Assembly: GCA_025330725.1 (NCBI GenBank) | Contig: JAIWND010000036.1 | Location: forward strand, 2,501 to 66,500 | Direction: 5' to 3' | From: Chlamydoabsidia padenii | Taxonomy: Eukaryota; Mucoromycota; Mucoromycetes; Mucorales; Cunninghamellaceae | Length of the DNA: 64,000 nt | In this document: piece by piece, positions 12,601 through 21,789 of the stretch | How positions within the stretch are numbered: the first letter of the stretch is position 1 | Layout of the letters: each line of letters begins with the position of its first letter | Made by a program: the position numbers and the translations under genes | The notes under the pieces: model-generated | What the model was told of the DNA's origin: nothing | The model's input: the letters and a program-made list of their open reading frames with translations, nothing else | The model's database searches: none

Positions 12601-13993
12601 AAAACTTGGGTGCTCGAGCTATTGACGATATTCTACCCTTCTTATTGAACCAACTCCAAGCCAAGAACGAAGCGTCGACATATGCTTTATCTGCATTGAA
12701 GGAAATCATGGCGGTGCGTGCCAATGTTGTCTTCCCAGTGCTCATCCCTACTTTGATCACGGTACCTATCAATGCATTCAATGCTGGTGCATTAGCTTCA
12801 TTGGTGACGGTGGCTGGACCGACATTGAACCGACGATTAGATTCGATTGTAGATGCCTTGGTCAGCTCGCGGGTAATGACGACTGATGAAGACACCCAAA
12901 CACAACTATTACAAGCGATTGAAGCTCTCATGGTATCGATTGATGATGAAGAAGGTGTGGAAGTATTGATGGCGACATTACATGCTCAAGTCCGTAGCGA
13001 TGATCCACATCGCCGTGCTGTGGCCTGTGATGTGGTGACGACATTCTTTACCGAAAACGATACCGCCTCGTGGAATGCTGACGACGACGACGACGACGAA
13101 GACGCTGGTGGTGCTCTGGATGATGTAGTGGGTGATTGGATTTATGCTCTGGTTATGTTATTGAATGATGCAACCATGGCGGTGGTAGAATCTTCTTGGA
13201 AGGCCTTGATGGCCGTGGTGACATCGGTGCCATCCAAGGAACGTTATGAAGGGTATGTGGCTACAACACGCCGGGCGATTGATATCATGTCTTCTCCTGG
13301 TACAGATGTACGTGGGTTCTGCTTGGTACCTAAAGGTTTGGGTGTCGTCTTGCCCATCTTCTTGCAAGGTCTCATGTATGGTGCTACCGAAGTCCGTGAA
13401 CAAGCTGCTTTGGCTCTTGGTGATTTGATCGAACGTACCACTCCTGATGCTTTGAAGCCATTTGTCACTCAAATGACTGGTCCTCTCATTCGTATTGTGG
13501 GTGATCGCTACCCTGCTCCTGTCAAATCGGCCATTCTTCAAACATTAAGGTAAAAAAAAAAAAAAAAGTCATCATTATCATAGTAGGTATCAGCACTGAC
13601 CACCTTTTTTATTTAAATAGTCTTTTGTTGAACAAGGTGCCGATGCATGTCAAACCCTTCTTGCCACAACTCCAACGTACCTTTATCAAATCTTTACAAG
13701 AACCCGAACCCGAAATCCGTGGTCCAGCCAGTGATGCTTTACGTGTATTGATTCCTCTCCAAGTGCGTGTGGATCCTTTGGTGACTGAATTGGTCTCGAC
13801 TATCCGTACCTGTACTGTACCTGACATCAAGATTGCTTTGATCGAATCTTTGAACGATGTTGTCCAGGCCGTAGGGTCCAAGATCAACGATGTGTCCAAG
13901 AAGGGTATCCAGGCGGTTATTCAAGATGGGGAACAATCCGAATCCACTCAACCTGCCGTGGCTGTCTTGTCCACTTCTTTGGGCTCTCTTTAG
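5697..13993 (+). CDS. GCN1: eIF2-alpha kinase activator Gcn1
   Basis: Gcn1 is the giant ribosome-binding HEAT-repeat protein that activates the kinase Gcn2 when tRNAs are uncharged or ribosomes collide. Ten coding exons (5697-5847, 5922-6123, 6188-6756, 6812-8131, 8198-8331, 8398-8575, 8652-9574, 9672-12504, 12583-13549, 13621-13993) sum to 7650 bases, 2549 residues, close to the yeast length. HEAT units run through the whole chain. The eEF3-like central part is clear in exon 8 (YAQRRGAAYGLAGVVKGRGI, FLPYL/LVPYLPVLLPRVKEVL, PEARGTAAKALGGLVEKLGE). The conserved block that forms the Gcn2 RWD-binding region follows (DRILSALYIVRRDSSGMVRQ, VWKALVTNTPRTLRDILP). An acidic stretch (near 11955) interrupts the repeats. 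ATG 5697 has context accaatga. One intron has a long T run (9619-9655). Confidence 0.96.
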
Positions 13994-14527
13994 AAATATA
14001 TTTTGTGTGTATGTGGGTGTATAGGGATAGTTGTTAAATGTAATATTGTTTTATATAAATATATAATAAAGAAAAAACGATATCGTTTGTTTAAATAGAC
14101 TTCTTTTATAATATAATGATGACTTTATGAACTGGACCAAAAAAAGAAAGTGGGATTTGACATTTTAAAAGAAGAGGGGAAAAAAACAAAAAGTTCTCTC
14201 ATGAATGTACTTGGTAATGGTTAAGATGTAAAACATTCAACAAGACAAATGGAATCAATGCATACAAGTCAAATCGCATGATGAGACTGTATTTTGGATT
14301 ATCAATAGCAAGAGAAAAAAGGACAGGACACAATGCAAATCGGGATTTCAACATTCAATTCCCGATTTTTTTTTTTAAAAAAAGGGGGTGAAAAAGGCTT
14401 TTTTTTATTGATAAAAGGGAATACATAATAAAACTATTTATGACATGGAGTCTAATGACCAACTAGATAGATAAAAAAAAAGAGACATTTGTGTGAGTAA
14501 TATCATTGAATCAATGGTACCCACTAC
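13994..14527. other. 3' flanks of GCN1 and the convergent Rab GAP gene
   Basis: Short AT-rich spacer between convergent genes. It holds an AATAAA for GCN1 at 14065-14070 and T- or A-rich stretches. A splice-compatible alternative last exon of the Rab GAP gene (about 14445-14467, minus) may lie here. Otherwise nothing is seen. Confidence 0.55.
14065..14070 (+). terminator. Poly(A) signal of GCN1
   Basis: AATAAA 72 bases past the GCN1 stop codon, in a T/A-rich 3' context. Confidence 0.6.
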
Positions 14528-15976
14528 TTACCTAAGGGATAATAAGTGAGGGTGATGAGCAATGAAGAGCGCAGCGGCCCCAATACTGACAGCGCCGACC
14601 ATAAGCCAAGACACACGAGATGGTGGTTGTGTCGTCGGAGGGGAAAGAGGATATCTCTGACTGGGATCCAATGCCAAAATATCGATTGCCTCTTTGATCC
14701 TCACCTGGACCACTTTTTCATGAGGATGGGTATTAATGACCGAGGTATGATCAAGAGACATATCAGGTACATGGCATTGGATCGTCAGTGGATCCCATCG
14801 AGATTCCAAATCCAATGCCAATGCTATCACTGGATTTATTGATGATACTTGTTGAGGTAGTTTACAAAGAAAACTATGAATGAGACTAGGATCGTCTTTA
14901 TCGAGAAGAAGAAGTGGTTGACGATGAAGTAAGACAAGGGCGGCTGATACATAGAGTGGCATCATGGGTGTCGAACTGAGAAAAAGATCAAAAAGGGGTA
15001 GAATCAAATCGAGATCGTCCAGATCATGACTAAACCAGGTCAATACCCAACTGAGACAATAAAAGGGAAGAACACCGGATCTAAAGAAAAAAAGTGAGTG
15101 ATACTTTTTTTTAAGGGGGGGAGGGGATTACTTACGCTTGGAGAAATCCACCTAATTCTGGATCTTGAAGCGTGATCAAAATGTCCATTAAGCGGAGTTC
15201 TCGTAAAATAGGGTCCAAAGACTCCAACATGGCATCTCTTAAATAAAATAAAGCGACTCGACTGGTGAGTTGACTGGCAGTATATTGATTTTCATAGACC
15301 AATAGAAACACAGCACAAATATCATGGAATCCCTACATAAAACAAAAAAAATCAAAAAAAAAAATCAGTGAATGTCAAGATGTGCTGGAGGGGGGAGGGG
15401 GATACCTGATAATAATGCAAGTCGGGATACTGGCGAAGGGTCTGGACGATTACATGACTTAGTTGGTGTTGGTATTTTTTCTTTTGTTTCTCGGTCAATC
15501 CTAACCATAAAGTAAGGTGAGCAAAACAAGGCAGCGTTGTTTTTCTCTTGTTACCTTTAGGCCAAGTACTGAGTGACCGTGGGACGTCCAAAGCGACTTG
15601 GGTTTCGTCCCTGTGTTTCACTAGATAAAAAAAGGTGAACAAAAAAAAAATGATGATGATGATGGGCTTACCATAATAGCGTACGGGTTGTCGAGTCCAT
15701 TCTGGACAAGAGAGCAGTATGGGCCTACACAGAATTTAGTCCAAAAAAAAAAAAAATAGAGACATCATAAAGGCATTACCATATTTTTCGTCTTAGCGAT
15801 GAGGTGAGGAATCCACCTGGTTGTCGTCCTAGTTGCATGAGCCAAGACAGATCATTCATCTTGATGGCTTGATGCAGATCATGATGTTTTTGGTCGACCT
15901 GATGATTATGATAAGATTGAGATAGGGTTCGTTTTTTTCGTGCCGATGATGATTTCTTGTTTTTTTTGCGTGCCAT
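14528..15976 (-). CDS. TBC-domain Rab GTPase-activating protein, TBC1D20/Gyp8-like, C-terminal membrane anchor
   Basis: TBC proteins speed GTP hydrolysis on Rab GTPases; TBC1D20/Gyp8-type members act on Rab1/Ypt1 at the ER. Six exons (complement of 15780-15976, 15672-15724, 15555-15620, 15406-15500, 15136-15332, 14528-15080) give about 386 residues. Signature parts are LRRKIWPILLSCPEW, a TBC finger region QTLRQYPDLHYYQGFHDICA (containing the YYQG.HD glutamine-finger motif), FYLRDAMLESLDPILRELRL, and PFYCLSWVLTWFSHDLDD followed by FDLFLSSTPMMPLYVSAALV. The end carries one hydrophobic segment (SWLMVGAVSIGAAALFIAHH), as in TBC1D20. The catalytic-arginine motif (IxxDxxR) was not located with confidence in the exons read. 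The stop at 14528 could instead be bypassed by a donor gtaagtag leading to a tiny last exon. Confidence 0.85.
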
Positions 15977-16506
15977 AATCGTGTGGAATGTTTTTTTTTA
16001 TCCAAGACGACTTGTTTATAAATAGAGCCACGTGTCAGGAACGGGGGTCCAAAAGGTAGGGTTAAAAACAAAAAGAGTCAAAGCTGTCGGGCATCGCAAT
16101 TGAAATCCCGCTTTGGTATTTTGCATGAATCCCATGAATGTCCTTGAGACTTGTTTTGATCAAGACCAATACTGCTCATTATGGTATTGATTATAGCATT
16201 ATTTACACTTGTCTAAACTTTAAAAAGTGATACCTACACTAGAAAAATGATGTCTGTTGTATTCCGACCAAGAATTGGAACTGTACTAATTGGAATCCAG
16301 AAACAAGATGTAGAAGTACGGTTTTGCTCCAGCTACATTATCGGATTTTTAAAAAAACATACAACAAATTTTTTTCTTCACTAAAACCATCATGACTCAT
16401 GCATCAATAAATCTTTTTATTTTTTTATTATTGTATTGGATAGCTGAGGCTCTCATCTATCATTAGAGATAAAAACAATCATAAGTCGTTACATACAAAG
16501 TGGAGG
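15977..16506. other. Intergenic region, promoter of the Rab GAP gene
   Basis: No gene seen. A tgaaatcccgct element sits at about 16101-16112, roughly 125 bases upstream of the minus-strand Rab GAP start. The rest is AT-rich and runs into the repeat array at 16507. Confidence 0.5.
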
Positions 16507-18345
16507 AAAAGAAAATTGACAGACGAGACTAAACTTATTTCACAACCCGCTTACCCTTTTGCCTTGAATCTTAATAGAGCTCTACTGCCTCAATGGACAA
16601 GGGAAGCTCATGACAAAAGTGACCGTGAGCATTCCTTAGCCTACTTACAGCAAAGTTTACATAATGGCCATTGTACCAAGTCCTCTGTATGGAGCAGTAT
16701 AGCCTCAAGATCGGTTTACCCTGACTTTTATATATAAAAAGGATGTAGAATGAAAATTGACACACAAGACAAAACTTAATTCAAAATCCGCTTACCCTCG
16801 CCTTGAATCTTGGGAGAGCTTTACTGCCTTAATGGACAAGTGATGCTAATGACAAAAGTGACCATGTGCATTCCTTAGCCTATTTCCAACAAAGTTTACA
16901 TAATGACCATTGTACCAAGTCCCTTGTATGGAGCAGTATAGCCTCAAAATCATTTTACCCTGACTTTTATATATAAAAAAGGATGTAGAATGAAAATTGA
17001 CACACAAGAACAAAACTTAATTCAAAACCCGCTTACTCTTGCTTGGAATCTTGACAGAGCTCTATAGCCTCAATGAACAAGGGATGCTCATGACAAAAGT
17101 GACCATGTGCATTCCTTAGCCTATTTCCAACAAAATTTCCATAATGGCCATTGTACCAAGTACCTTGTATGAAGCAATATGGCCTGAACGTCGTTTTAAC
17201 CGGTATCAAGTTTGTCAAAATAGATCAAGGAATGGTCGTGGTCACTTTTGTATTGAAAATCCCTTGTTCATTGAGGCTATAGAGCTCTGTCAAGATTCCA
17301 AGCAAGAGTAAGCGGATTTTGAATTAAGTTTTGTCTTGTGTGTCAATTTTCATTCTACATCCTTTTTTATATATAAAAGTCAGGGTAAACCGATCTTGAG
17401 GCTATACTGCTCCATACAGAGGACTTGGTACAATGGTCATTATGTAAACTTTGTTGGAAATAGGCTAAGGAATGCACATGGTCACTTTTGTCATGAGCAT
17501 CACTTGTTCATTAAGCCAATGGAGCTCTCTTAAGATTTAAGGTGAGGGTAAGCGGGTTTTGAATTAAGTTTTGTCTTGTGTCAATTTTCATTCTACATCC
17601 TTTTTTATATATAAAAGTCAGGGTAAACCGATCTTGAGGCTATACTGCTCCATACAGAGGACTTGGTACAATGGTCATTATGTAAACTTTGTTGGAAATA
17701 GGCTAAGGAATGCACATGGTCACTTTTGTCATTAGCATCGCTTGTTCATTAAGGCAGTAGAGCTCTGTCAAGATTCCAAGCAAGAGTAAGCGGGTTTTGA
17801 AATAAGTTTTGTCTTGTGTGTCGATTTTTCATTCCACATCCTTTTTTTACAAACGTCAGGGTAAAATGATTTTGAGGCTATATTGCTCCATACAAGATAC
17901 TTGGTACAATGGCCATTATGTAAACTTTGCTGTAAGTAGGCTAAGGAATGCTCACGGTCACTTTTGTCATGAGCTTCCCTTGTCCATTGAGGCAGTAGAG
18001 CTCTCCCAAGATTCCAGGCGAGGGTAAGCGGGTTTTGAACTAAGTTTTGTCTTGTGTGTCAATTTTCATTCCACATCCTTTTTTTTTTTTTTACAAACGT
18101 CAGGGTAAAATGATTTTGAGGCTATACTGCTCCATACAAGGGACTTGATGCAATGGCCATTATGTAAACTTTGCTGTAAGTAAGCTAAGGAATGCACATG
18201 GTCACTTTTGTCATTAGCATCACTTGTTCATTAAGCCAATGGAGCTCTGTCAAGATTCCAGGCGAGAGTAAGCGGGTTTTGAAATAAGTTTTGTCTTGTG
18301 TGTCGATTTTCATTCCACATCCTTTTTTTTTGCAAACGTCAGGGG
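16507..18345. repeat. Head-to-head array of about 240-bp repeat units (about three forward, five inverted)
   Basis: Forward units begin gaaaattgacacacaagac at about 16510, 16752 and 16993. Each continues through aacccgcttac, gagctcta-tgcctcaatg, caaaagtgacca, cattccttagcc, ccattgtaccaagt and tatggagcagtatagcctca to ggatgtagaatg. After about 17190 the same unit runs in reverse complement, with units ending near 17350, 17590, 17830, 18070 and 18312 and a short fragment to 18345. The third forward unit (from 16980) and the first inverted one (to 17362) are almost perfect complements around a short centre near 17180-17222. Open frames in both directions are by-products of the repeat, and differ between units. 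Confidence 0.93.
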
Positions 18346-18410
18346 TGGATGATGTATTAGCCTTGATGTGGTGTTAAACTGGGGTGATTGACTTGATAGT
18401 GTTTTGCTTT

Positions 18411-18689
18411 CTACGTAAGCATTCGATCATAACTGAATGCCCTTGCGTAGAAGGTTTTACTTGATGACGAGATACTTGTGTTGATGGAATCTTCTATGGT
18501 CACTTCTCTGAACAGGTGAGTGTTACGGATCTGCTTGTTCAATTTGAATCTTTTCCGCAGGCGGGGTTCGAGTCGAGTTCTTAAAGAGGAGATGTCGGGA
18601 TCGGAAAATGATTTTTCTGTCTTTGAATCTTCTGACAGCTCAAATGACAGAACATGTCGATCCCTATCTTCTGCTACCCTTCCTTCCAT
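18411..18689 (-). CDS. Small hypothetical protein (92 aa), doubtful
   Basis: A single ATG-started frame of 92 codons rich in Ser, Arg and charged residues (SEDSKTEKSFSDPDISSLRT, RLRKRFKLNKQ). It lies about 260 bases downstream of the damaged recombinase-like gene on the same strand and just outside the repeat array. I recognise no family. It could be a remnant of the same mobile segment or a chance frame. Confidence 0.25.
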   Translation of the reverse strand: MEGRVAEDRDRHVLSFELSEDSKTEKSFSDPDISSLRTRLEPRLRKRFKLNKQIRNTHLFREVTIEDSINTSISSSSKTFYARAFSYDRMLT

Positions 18690-18945
18690 CCAGTGATAGT
18701 TTGTCTACTACTTTTTTATTCTTTTTCTTATGCATGTGAGTACATAGTGGCTTATGTAACTTCTTTATAAAGGATGCTATGCTCTATCTGTGGCACATAT
18801 TAAGCCTGTACTTCTGTTATGACTGAGTACTGTGCTTGTGAATCATGTTCCTGGAGTTATTCAACATTCCTTTATGATGCCTGATACGACACTGTGATAA
18901 ATTAAGTACTCACACATAACCAACTAATAAAGTATACAATAAAGT

Positions 18946-20314
18946 TTATTTCGATCTTTGTTCTGTACCTATTCTACAGTCAAATTTACTAGCTACATTG
19001 TTGTTTGTAATAATTTCGTCACTATCTAAAATATTGACTTCATGAGCATATGGTAATCTATCCACCAGTACTTTTTTTATATTGCGATGGTTGGAAAGAA
19101 ATAGTTGGAGATCGTCCGCGTTGGTTGTAAGACCGGCATAGCCAAGACACACCAGAAAGATTTCCGTCCTCGAAGTATCCAAATATTCAATCAGCTTTTG
19201 TGTGGTTCCATCAGTTCCTTCAAGCGCTGTAACTCCATTGTCGTCCCTGTTGGCAAGCTTTTCATTTGCAGAAGATGAGGGAGAAGCATAGACACGGTCA
19301 ACCAAAGATCGATCCCGCAAACTGTCCACCATTCTTTGTAATAGTCGAGTGCGATCAGCCAGTGATTCGTGACCCTGTGATTTTCGGGCATAGCCTATTA
19401 TTTCAATTCCTTGCTTCTTTTGATCCCGTAGATACTGGTGATACCTACTTTGGTATTCCACTATGTCCTTGATAGTTGCTTCTATTGAGATAAACCAATC
19501 AGTCAAATGAGCCCTTTTGTTTTTATATTTGGCACACAACCCTCTTTCCCCACTATGTATCTAAGTCTACTAGCGCGTAAATAGGGTTAAACTTACCATA
19601 ATATTGCGGCTTCATAACATAGAGTTCCCGATATCGTTGAGTTGACGAAGACTGGATATCTTTGCGTTTCTTTCTGATTTCCTTTTGTTCTAAGAATGTC
19701 GCCTTGTTTTTCCCACAGAATGATGAGAAGCCGTTGAGTGTCTTGTTGTCGAAGCCATACGAATGTTGACGCACGTTGGCGAATATGTCGTGCATAGACA
19801 CAAATGAGAGCGAGTAAACACTTTGATCCATGACCCTTTCAGGTACATAAACTTGGTTTATGAATTGTATCACTTGCTTATTCGTTTCTATTTGTTGACT
19901 TAAGAGTCTCTTTAGTAAAGCATAATCAGGCAATAGGTCGTTACACTATATCACTGCTTCTTACCTAGTAAAGTCTGATAGTCAGGGGGACCAGCATCGA
20001 CTTTCTTGTTCTTGGTTGATAAGTACTGCTTAAACGTAAAGGGAGCAGCGTATATTCGTTGTTTCACCACTAGCACAGGAATCGTTGGATCGGTCAAATA
20101 GCAAACGTCGAACTTGCCACTCATGTCTTCAAGTTCCTTTTCCGCCTTTTCCACATTTTGATCATTATATTCGTATAAAAAGCATATACACAGTGCTTGT
20201 TCGCGGCTGATGGTCGCCATTTTGTAAAAACATGTCAGGACCGGCCCCGTCTAGAAGGACGGAGTCGATCCAATCAACGATGGTAGAGGAGACGGGGGTT
20301 TGGTTTACGGACAT
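18946..20314 (-). pseudogene. Serine-recombinase (resolvase)-like protein, apparently damaged
   Basis: Three adjoining minus-strand frames read as one protein. The C-terminal third (18946-19541) has GIEIIGYARKS, then RTRLLQRMVDSLRDRSLVDR, and EIFLVCLGYAGLTTNADDLQ and KKVLVDRLPYA. This is the order of a serine-recombinase catalytic fold (GYAR.S with the putative nucleophile Ser, then the LV..L..L....DL stretch). The usual arginine pair of that last stretch is missing. The N-terminal part (20220 down) reads MATISREQALCICFLYEYND and PTIPVLVVKQRIYAAPFTFK; the middle reads ETNKQVIQFINQVYVPERVM. Introns 19888-19964 and 19542-19596 can make the frames join, but the acceptors are weak. A further in-frame start at 20314 (MSVNQTPVSSTIVDWIDSVL, GAGPDMFL) runs into the gene only with a one-base shift near a T run at about 20227. 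It resembles transposon-linked recombinase genes of Mucorales. Confidence 0.55.
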
Positions 20315-20426
20315 GGTTCTAAGATTTGGAGAGTAACAAGAGCAGGTATTTATTGTGTTGTCAGGATACAGATCAACAGAATGGAAAAAGGTGGACTACT
20401 TATACTAATTGCTTGTTCTATAAAAA

Positions 20427-20506
20427 GAATAATACGGGGTTAGAATAAGGGGTTAAGAATAAGGGGTTAAGAATAAGGGGTTAAGAATAAGGGGTTAAGA
20501 ATAGGA
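20427..20506. repeat. 14-bp tandem repeat with GGGGTTA core
   Basis: About five copies of aataaggggttaag in direct tandem. The core ggggtta resembles eukaryotic telomere repeats (TTAGGG class), but the 14-base period and internal location argue for a minisatellite. Confidence 0.85.
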
Positions 20507-20645
20507 GAAACAGGATCGTGTTGAGAATCTTTTTTAGGTAAGCGAGATTTGGGTCATCACAAAACAATAATAAAAAGGTAAAAGTAAAAGGAATAAAAAA
20601 AAAAGGGCAAAAGGTTTTTTTCTGAAGCAAGCGGTCTGGGTTTAA

Positions 20646-20754
20646 TACCACGGTGATACCACGGTGATGACCACGGTGATGACCACGGTGATGACCACGG
20701 TGATGTAACCACGGTGATGTAACCACGGTGATGTAACCACGGTGATGTGACCAC
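20646..20754. repeat. 12-14-bp tandem array of CCACGGTGAT(G/GTA)
   Basis: Eight copies of ccacggtgat separated by one to four bases (a, ga, gta, gtg). The spacer type changes along the array, first short then gtaa-type. This looks like stepwise expansion of two unit variants. Confidence 0.9.
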
Positions 20755-21270
20755 AAAAAAAGCAAACTGACAAGCCAAAACCAAAAAGGCGACAGGGTGA
20801 TTAAATATGGGAATATTTTCTGGTCCATTCACGACTCACCTGTCACAGGCCCTTTCCACCGGTAATTCAACGTCCGACTTTCCTAAGGTCCTGCGCAAGA
20901 CGTATTTTAAATTCCGTCCTGTTGTTTGGTCCTGTGGGAGTGGTCCCCTTCAAAATGTGCGACAAGTAATCCCGGAAACACTGTACCCAAAAACCAATCC
21001 ATAAAAAGATAATTACCTCTCGAGTGGAGAGAATGATTAAATAAACATGCACATGCGATTGTTGTAATAAGGGAAGGAATTCAATTTGCGGAAATCTCGT
21101 TGATGAAACGAGTGATAGATTGAGGCTAAACATTTTTATAAAAGCCCCAGTCAAGCCAAGTCAGAACCAGAGTTACAAGAGTAAGATGATAATGAACGAT
21201 GATCATGTCCATAAGATGCCCATAGAATACCTGGATCTGACCTTGGTGCCCATATTTACTTGCAATTTAT

Positions 21271-21284
21271 TTTCAAATCCCGCT
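21271..21284. promoter_or_regulatory. TTTCAAATCCCGC element upstream of glycosyltransferase gene
   Basis: tttcaaatcccgct, about 105 bases before the ATG at 21386. An identical 12-base core lies before the mS45 gene at 24511. Putative promoter motif by recurrence. Confidence 0.35.
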
Positions 21285-21385
21285 CTCCATTTTCTACTTT
21301 CTAGGGCTTATTTTCTCACTTCTCCAGTTTTACCTCTTCGTTTGTCCTCTTCTCTCTCTGATTATTCCATCAATGTGCACACGAC

Positions 21386-21745
21386 ATGTCAACATATACC
21401 AACAACAATACAGATAACAATACTACCACTAATAATGGCTATAGCAACACAATGTCTTCGATCGTCACAGCGCTGATGGTCTTTAGCCAGAAAAGAAAAC
21501 ATCGACTTCCGTATTTGTTTTATGGTAGTATGGGCATTGTTATCATCATTTATTGCCTTTATTATCTATCACTCACCTCGTCTTCGTCCTCTTCACATAT
21601 GGATACCAACAAAGTCAAGCCGGAATCAGTACATGTGGAATATATGGATACCTCACAACTGATGAACAATGAAGAACTTCAACGGCTTATATTCCAAGGT
21701 AAAACAATATAACCTGTTGTAGTGATTGATTAGATACACTCATTA

Positions 21746-21789
<44 letters not shown>

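Larger units (their letters stand above)
20315..21385. other. Divergent intergenic region with two tandem arrays
   Basis: Lies between the damaged recombinase gene (minus) and the glycosyltransferase gene (plus). Contains the 14-bp and CCACGGTGAT arrays listed separately and, at 21271-21284, a tttcaaatcccgct element about 105 bases upstream of the glycosyltransferase ATG. No gene is seen at 20760-21380. Confidence 0.55.

Noticed and set aside
13994..16506. A second gene inside the Rab GAP locus on the plus strand (14546-14842)
   Set aside because: It is an antisense shadow of the last TBC exon with no codon or domain support.
16516..18027. Four short frames with the shared wording RNAHGHFCHE
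   Set aside because: They come from successive copies of the 240-bp repeat in both orientations and are broken differently in each unit, so they do not indicate a gene family.
16507..18345. CRISPR array
   Set aside because: Unit length, inverted order and the lack of constant short repeats with unique spacers exclude it; CRISPR arrays are also not expected in a fungal nucleus.
18555..18575. ggggttcgagtcgag as a Pol III B box
   Set aside because: It lies inside an open frame on the other strand and has no A box or cloverleaf around it.
20481..20832. Two minus-strand open frames of about 90-115 codons over the tandem array
   Set aside because: Their sequence (HHRGHHRG and TSPWSSPW repeats) is simply the CCACGGTGAT array translated; no domain and no start context.
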